Below are positions 60,148 through 64,000 of a stretch of DNA of 64,000 nucleotides, piece by piece (position 1 is the first letter of the stretch; each line of letters opens with the position of its first letter). The DNA comes from Caloranaerobacter sp. TR13 (GTDB lineage: Bacteria > Bacillota > Clostridia > Tissierellales > Thermohalobacteraceae): positions 46,642 through 110,641 of the forward strand of contig NZ_JXLL01000005.1 in NCBI RefSeq assembly GCF_001316435.1, read 5' to 3'. The notes under the pieces were generated by a model that was not told where the DNA came from, made no database searches, and saw only the letters and a list, made by a program, of their open reading frames with translations. A program made the position numbers and the translations under genes.

Positions 60148-61560
60148 ATGGAAGTATGTATTATATCAGAAGGTTCTTACCCGTATATTCCTGGTGGAGT
60201 AGCATCTTGGATACATCAACTGGTTACAGAGATGAAAGAAATAAATTTCAAAATACTTTCAGTAATGCCTTCTGAAGTCGAAAAATTGAAATATAAATAT
60301 GATATACCTAAAAATGTTATAGAGATAAAAACAGTATATTTAAATGGTTATCAAAATATATCACCTAAAAAAAGAATGAGAGAACCTCATATTAGTAAAG
60401 ACAAGTTAAATGAATTAGAAGCATTTTTAAGATTTAATAATGATGTAAATTGGGAAACAGTTATTAGTATTATAGCTAATAGAAAGAAAATAGGGGATTG
60501 TGTAGAGTTTTTAAAAAGCCAAACCTTTTGGAATATATTATTGAAATTGTATCAAGAAAAATATAGACATGAGGGCTTTAATAGATTTTTTTGGACTATG
60601 AGATCAATGTTTTTGCCTATGATAAATATTATTCAAACAGAAATACCGAAAGCTGATATATATCATTCAGTATCAACGGGGTACGCTGGATTATTAGGAG
60701 TAGTTTCGAAAGTAAAATATAATAAACCATTTATATTAACTGAACATGGAATATATGCCAGAGAGAGAGAAGAAGAAATTATTAAATCAAAATGGGTACA
60801 AGGTATATATAAAAATATTTGGATTGATTTTTTCTATTTTATTTCAACAGGTGCTTATAAGACAGCTGATAGAGTTATTTCTCTATTTGAAAGAAATAGA
60901 AACATACAGTTAGAACTTGGCTCAGAGCATCATAAGACTATAGTAATACCAAATGGTGTTGACATAGAAAGATATAAAGTAAAAAAAGAGAAACATGAAG
61001 GGTTTAATGTAGGTGCAATTTTAAGAATTGTTCCTATAAAAGATGTAAAGACATTGATTAGAGCTTTTAAAATAGTTAATACAAAAATTCCTAATTCAAA
61101 ATTATATTTAATAGGTCCTTATGATGAAGATAAAGAGTATTATAATGAATGCCTAAACTTGATTGAAACTTTAAAATTGAAAAAAAATATCATCATAACA
61201 GGAAGAGTAGATATAAAAAATTATCTTTCTAAGATGGATGTTTTGGTATTAACATCAATTTCAGAAGGTCAGCCTTTAGTTATATTGGAAGGGATGGCTT
61301 CTGGCATACCTATTGTTGCAACAGATGTAGGTTCATGTGGAGAGTTAATTGAAGGAACTAAAAATGATGATATAGGACTTGCTGGTATTGTGACTAAACC
61401 AGTATCTCCAAATGAAACTGCAGATGCAATTATAAGAATCTTGAAAAATAAAGAATTAAGTCAGCAAATGAGTTTAAATGGAAGGAAAAGAGTAGAAAAG
61501 TATTATACAAAAGAAAAGCTAATAAAGAGGTATTCTAAAATATACCATGAATTAAGGTGA
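60148..61560 (+). CDS. pelF: PelF, GT4-family glycosyltransferase of Pel synthesis
   Basis: A 470-residue cytoplasmic transferase that polymerises the Pel chain. The N-terminal motif SEGSYPYIPGGVASWIHQLV is strongly PelF-specific. ILTEHGIYAREREEEI, VIPNGVDIERY, ILRIVPIKDVKTLIRAF and the E-x7-E-type SISEGQPLVILEGMASG follow. Length agrees with the family. GGGAGAGAG precedes the ATG; PelG starts five bases after the stop. Confidence 0.93.
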   Translation: MEVCIISEGSYPYIPGGVASWIHQLVTEMKEINFKILSVMPSEVEKLKYKYDIPKNVIEIKTVYLNGYQNISPKKRMREPHISKDKLNELEAFLRFNNDVNWETVISIIANRKKIGDCVEFLKSQTFWNILLKLYQEKYRHEGFNRFFWTMRSMFLPMINIIQTEIPKADIYHSVSTGYAGLLGVVSKVKYNKPFILTEHGIYAREREEEIIKSKWVQGIYKNIWIDFFYFISTGAYKTADRVISLFERNRNIQLELGSEHHKTIVIPNGVDIERYKVKKEKHEGFNVGAILRIVPIKDVKTLIRAFKIVNTKIPNSKLYLIGPYDEDKEYYNECLNLIETLKLKKNIIITGRVDIKNYLSKMDVLVLTSISEGQPLVILEGMASGIPIVATDVGSCGELIEGTKNDDIGLAGIVTKPVSPNETADAIIRILKNKELSQQMSLNGRKRVEKYYTKEKLIKRYSKIYHELR

Positions 61561-61564
61561 TTAA

Positions 61565-63019
61565 ATGGCAGGCATAGGATTTGCTTTGAAAAAATTGTTC
61601 AAAGAGGAAATGTATTCAAAACGCACAAAGGCTTATATATATTCTGCTTTAGTTTCTGCTGGGCCATGGATTGCTGCAGTTATTACTGTGAATATATTAC
61701 TTTTTTTAACTGATTATTACTTCGATGATATTGCTCAAAGAGATTTGTTTATGGGAACTATTGTATATAGTTTTGTTTTTTCTCAGATTATTACTGCTCC
61801 ATGGCAAATTATTATTACAAGATATATATCTGACAAGCTCTATATTAAGGATTATGGTTATATACGTGCATCTTTTAAGGGATTGAGCAAAATTATAGCG
61901 TTTATAAGTTTTATAATAGCTTTTACTTACTATTACAATAAGAATTTACCTATATATTACAAATATATGTCGCTCTCACTTTTTGTTTTAGTTTCTTTGA
62001 TATGGATATTAATGGTTTATTTGAGTGCAGTAAAAAATTATTTAATAATATCAAAGGCGTTTATTTACGGAGGATGTATATCTGTTATTCTTACAATTGT
62101 TTTTGTATATTATCCTATACCTTTTAAAGAGTACAGTATAGCAAGTAATATTTTACTAAGTTACTTGACAGGAATAATGCTTACTTATCTTATATTGATG
62201 TATAGTTTTTTAACAACTTTCTTTTATGGAAATAATTTTGAATTTGATTTTATTAGCTATATGAGCAGACTACCGAGCTTATTTTATATTGGATTTTTTT
62301 ATACATTAGGGCTTTGGATTGATGATATTATGATGTGGTATAGCCCGCTAGGAGTAGATATTTATCAAACATATAAATATGCACCGCTTTATGATAGTGC
62401 TGTTTTTTTAGCTTATTTAACAGTAATTCCAACAATGATATTATTTATGGTATCTATTGAAACAGAATTTTACGATAAATATAAAAAATATTACGGATTA
62501 GTAGCAAAGGATGGAACATATGAACAGATTGAAATTGCAAGGCAAGAAATGGAGCGTTCTATAAATAGGCAGTTAATATATACAATGGAAACACAGACTA
62601 TAATAACTTTAACTATTATAGTCTTATCTAGTAAAATATTTACTTTTTTAGGTATACCTCTTATAGTAAGGGACATATTTAGAATAAGTGCTTTAGGTTC
62701 ATTATGTAATGTTTTTGTATTACTTATAATACTTATACTTTTATATTTTGAAATGAGAAAGCAAGCTCTATTTGTATCTTTAATGTTTTTATTATCAAAT
62801 ACTGCTTTTACTTATTACTTTATACCTAAAGGAGTAAAATTCTATGGTTTTGGCTATTTTTTAGGTTCATTTATTACACTGATTGCAGCTGTAATAGTTT
62901 TAATATACGTTATAAGAAGAATCACTTATTATACTTTTGCTATGCAGCCATTATTTAAAGCAAAAGAAAAAGGTTTTTTTATCTGGCTAGCTGATATGTT
63001 GAATAAAAAGATGTATTAA
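61565..63019 (+). CDS. pelG: PelG, MOP-family polysaccharide transporter
   Basis: A 484-residue polytopic membrane protein with about 12 helices. It begins with MAGIGFALKKLF, the very conserved N-terminus of PelG, and continues with YIYSALVSAGPWIAAVI. A long cytoplasmic loop with FYDKYKKYYGLVAKDGTYEQI lies near residue 310. It exports the Pel chain in a complex with PelD and PelE. No PelB or PelC gene follows, as expected for a single-membrane cell. Confidence 0.92.
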   Translation: MAGIGFALKKLFKEEMYSKRTKAYIYSALVSAGPWIAAVITVNILLFLTDYYFDDIAQRDLFMGTIVYSFVFSQIITAPWQIIITRYISDKLYIKDYGYIRASFKGLSKIIAFISFIIAFTYYYNKNLPIYYKYMSLSLFVLVSLIWILMVYLSAVKNYLIISKAFIYGGCISVILTIVFVYYPIPFKEYSIASNILLSYLTGIMLTYLILMYSFLTTFFYGNNFEFDFISYMSRLPSLFYIGFFYTLGLWIDDIMMWYSPLGVDIYQTYKYAPLYDSAVFLAYLTVIPTMILFMVSIETEFYDKYKKYYGLVAKDGTYEQIEIARQEMERSINRQLIYTMETQTIITLTIIVLSSKIFTFLGIPLIVRDIFRISALGSLCNVFVLLIILILLYFEMRKQALFVSLMFLLSNTAFTYYFIPKGVKFYGFGYFLGSFITLIAAVIVLIYVIRRITYYTFAMQPLFKAKEKGFFIWLADMLNKKMY

Positions 63020-63107
63020 ATAATAAAATTATAAACTAGATCATTAAGAATTATTTTGAAGGAAATTAGAAAAATAGTATATATAATTATTTTTAATGCT
63101 GTTTTAA

Positions 63108-63698
63108 TTAATTTAAAAGCACATTTTTAGCAGTAGAAATTGAAAAAATAAAGTTAAACTCAACAACAAATTTCTTTCCTAAATACATATATATAATCTT
63201 TATACTACGGGGCCACAAGAACTTTTTCTGAGTTGTTTTTACATTATATAAAATCGCATACTCGTATAGTTTTGGATAGCTTACATTTCCATATTTATTT
63301 TTGTAAATTGTATTTGGTATCATCCAATTTGGGAACACATACCTGTTATATACTTTATTTATATAATTATTAAACTTAAATTCTCCTAAGACCACTTTTC
63401 CTGTACTTACCTTTGTTGTATCATACTTCACTATATATATTTCTTCAATATTAATACCGTTATAATCTTTTAAAATAACATCTTTTATTTTTATCGGGAA
63501 TATTCCCTGATTCTCAATATTTATTCCAGCGGTAAGTTCCTTTTTAATAGTATCTGTTCTGCTATATCCGCCAATAGCACCCGAAACTAATAAAGGGGGG
63601 TGATATATAGCATACAATAAAAGTGCAAAGTAAAAAGTAGAAATTGTAAGCAAACCAAATAGGACAAAATATCTTTTGCTTGTTTTAATTTTAATCAT
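63108..63698 (-). CDS. Hypothetical membrane-anchored extracytoplasmic protein
   Basis: A 196-residue protein with a basic N-terminus (MIKIKTSKRY), one membrane helix (about 11-31) and an outer domain rich in beta-type sequence (e.g. ELTAGINIENQGIFPIKIKDVIL, which looks like an immunoglobulin-like strand pair). No family was recognised. The ATG directly abuts AAAGGAGG with almost no spacer, so its initiation may be weak or the start is unusual. It is convergent with the pel operon. Confidence 0.6.
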   Translation of the reverse strand: MIKIKTSKRYFVLFGLLTISTFYFALLLYAIYHPPLLVSGAIGGYSRTDTIKKELTAGINIENQGIFPIKIKDVILKDYNGINIEEIYIVKYDTTKVSTGKVVLGEFKFNNYINKVYNRYVFPNWMIPNTIYKNKYGNVSYPKLYEYAILYNVKTTQKKFLWPRSIKIIYMYLGKKFVVEFNFIFSISTAKNVLLN

Positions 63699-63739
63699 CC
63701 TCCTTTATATCTAAATAAATATAATTATTACTAAATTTT

Positions 63740-63920
63740 TTACCCTCTCAATTCTCCATCATCTAACTCATACATAATACCTTGCAATATAACGTTATTA
63801 GCAGTTACTTTTGTGTTTTCAAATACAGTTACTAAATTAAGCATCAATATTCGCTTCTAAAGTTTCTGTTAAATCATACTTTTTTGCATACTTGTAAATT
63901 TTTTGTGTTGATTGATTCAT
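63740..63920 (-). pseudogene. Frameshifted small gene
   Basis: On the minus strand an ATG opens a 27-codon frame (MNQSTQKIYKYAKKYDLTE...) that stops at TAA. Shifting the frame by one base at that point gives 31 further sense codons (VTVFENTKVTANNVILQG, then YELDDGELRG) to a stop at 63740. The two halves look like one former protein of about 58 residues. No ribosome binding site or family was recognised. Confidence 0.45.
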
Positions 63921-64000
63921 TTAACTTTATTGTAATATTATTTCTATTATTTGTAAACAATGCTTATTTAGTACTTTTGTACTATTGTTTGCTATTTAAG

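Noticed and set aside
1..64000. CRISPR arrays, tRNA, rRNA and intact insertion sequences
   Set aside because: No regularly spaced direct repeats, cloverleaf or rRNA-like segments, and no transposase frames were seen by eye.

Overview
The window is about 64 kb of AT-rich DNA from an anaerobic, low-GC, Gram-positive bacterium, most likely a member of the Clostridia. Supporting signs are the [FeFe]-hydrogenase maturase HydG with TM1266-type regulators, the hybrid-cluster protein Hcp, a CotF-like spore-coat protein, strong AGGAGG ribosome binding sites with frequent TTG/GTG starts, and a Pel locus lacking the outer-membrane parts (PelB, PelC). No genus is claimed. I saw no rRNA or tRNA gene, CRISPR array or intact insertion sequence.

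Layout. 0-2.3 kb: XRE regulator, ImmA/IrrE peptidase, PIN-domain protein and DUF2164 protein, resembling a toxin-antitoxin or stress module. 2.3-8.3 kb: energy-coupling nickel/cobalt importer followed by larC, larE and larB, which make the nickel-pincer cofactor; no LarA-type racemase is present. 8.4-10.3 kb: a ferritin-like protein and D-serine dehydratase. 10.5-23.7 kb: an envelope region with three glycosyltransferases plus a remnant, an ECF sigma factor with a putative membrane anti-sigma/sensor set, two DedA-PAP2 fusions, a lone PAP2 phosphatase, a flippase-like protein, a pseudo-phosphoesterase fused to a GT4 glycosyltransferase, and UDP-glucose dehydrogenase. A duplicated segment flanks this region.

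23.8-26.4 kb: hydG and a TM1266-type regulator behind a structured, terminator-containing leader, then a CotF-like protein. 26.6-30.9 kb: PHP phosphoesterase and an iron-type ABC importer. 30.9-33.2 kb: transsulfuration enzyme, luxS and a methyltransferase. 33.4-36.0 kb: a PhnDEC-type importer. 36.1-37.8 kb: a sigma-54 activator next to a near-perfect sigma-54 promoter that drives a 40-residue Cys-Cys peptide.

38.4-51.2 kb: an apparent copper/envelope-stress region, with PspA, SHOCT proteins, a Met-rich exported protein, a two-component system whose sensor loop is Met-rich, zinc-ribbon and DUF2933 proteins, a spermidine-synthase-like membrane protein, CopA behind a CsoR-like operator, CopZ, a YHS protein and an NtrB-type kinase. 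51.3-55.0 kb: hcp with a CRP/FNR-type palindrome, a second TM1266-like protein and a beta-CASP metallo-hydrolase. 55.2-63.0 kb: a monoderm-type Pel exopolysaccharide operon (epimerase, PelD, DUF2194 deacetylase, PelE, PelF, PelG) with an intact c-di-GMP I-site in PelD. The end holds an exported hypothetical protein and a frameshifted small gene.

Start codons were reassigned where a GTG, TTG or ATG lay inside the ribosome binding site of a better downstream start. Functions rest on motif recognition by eye; no searches or folding programs were run.
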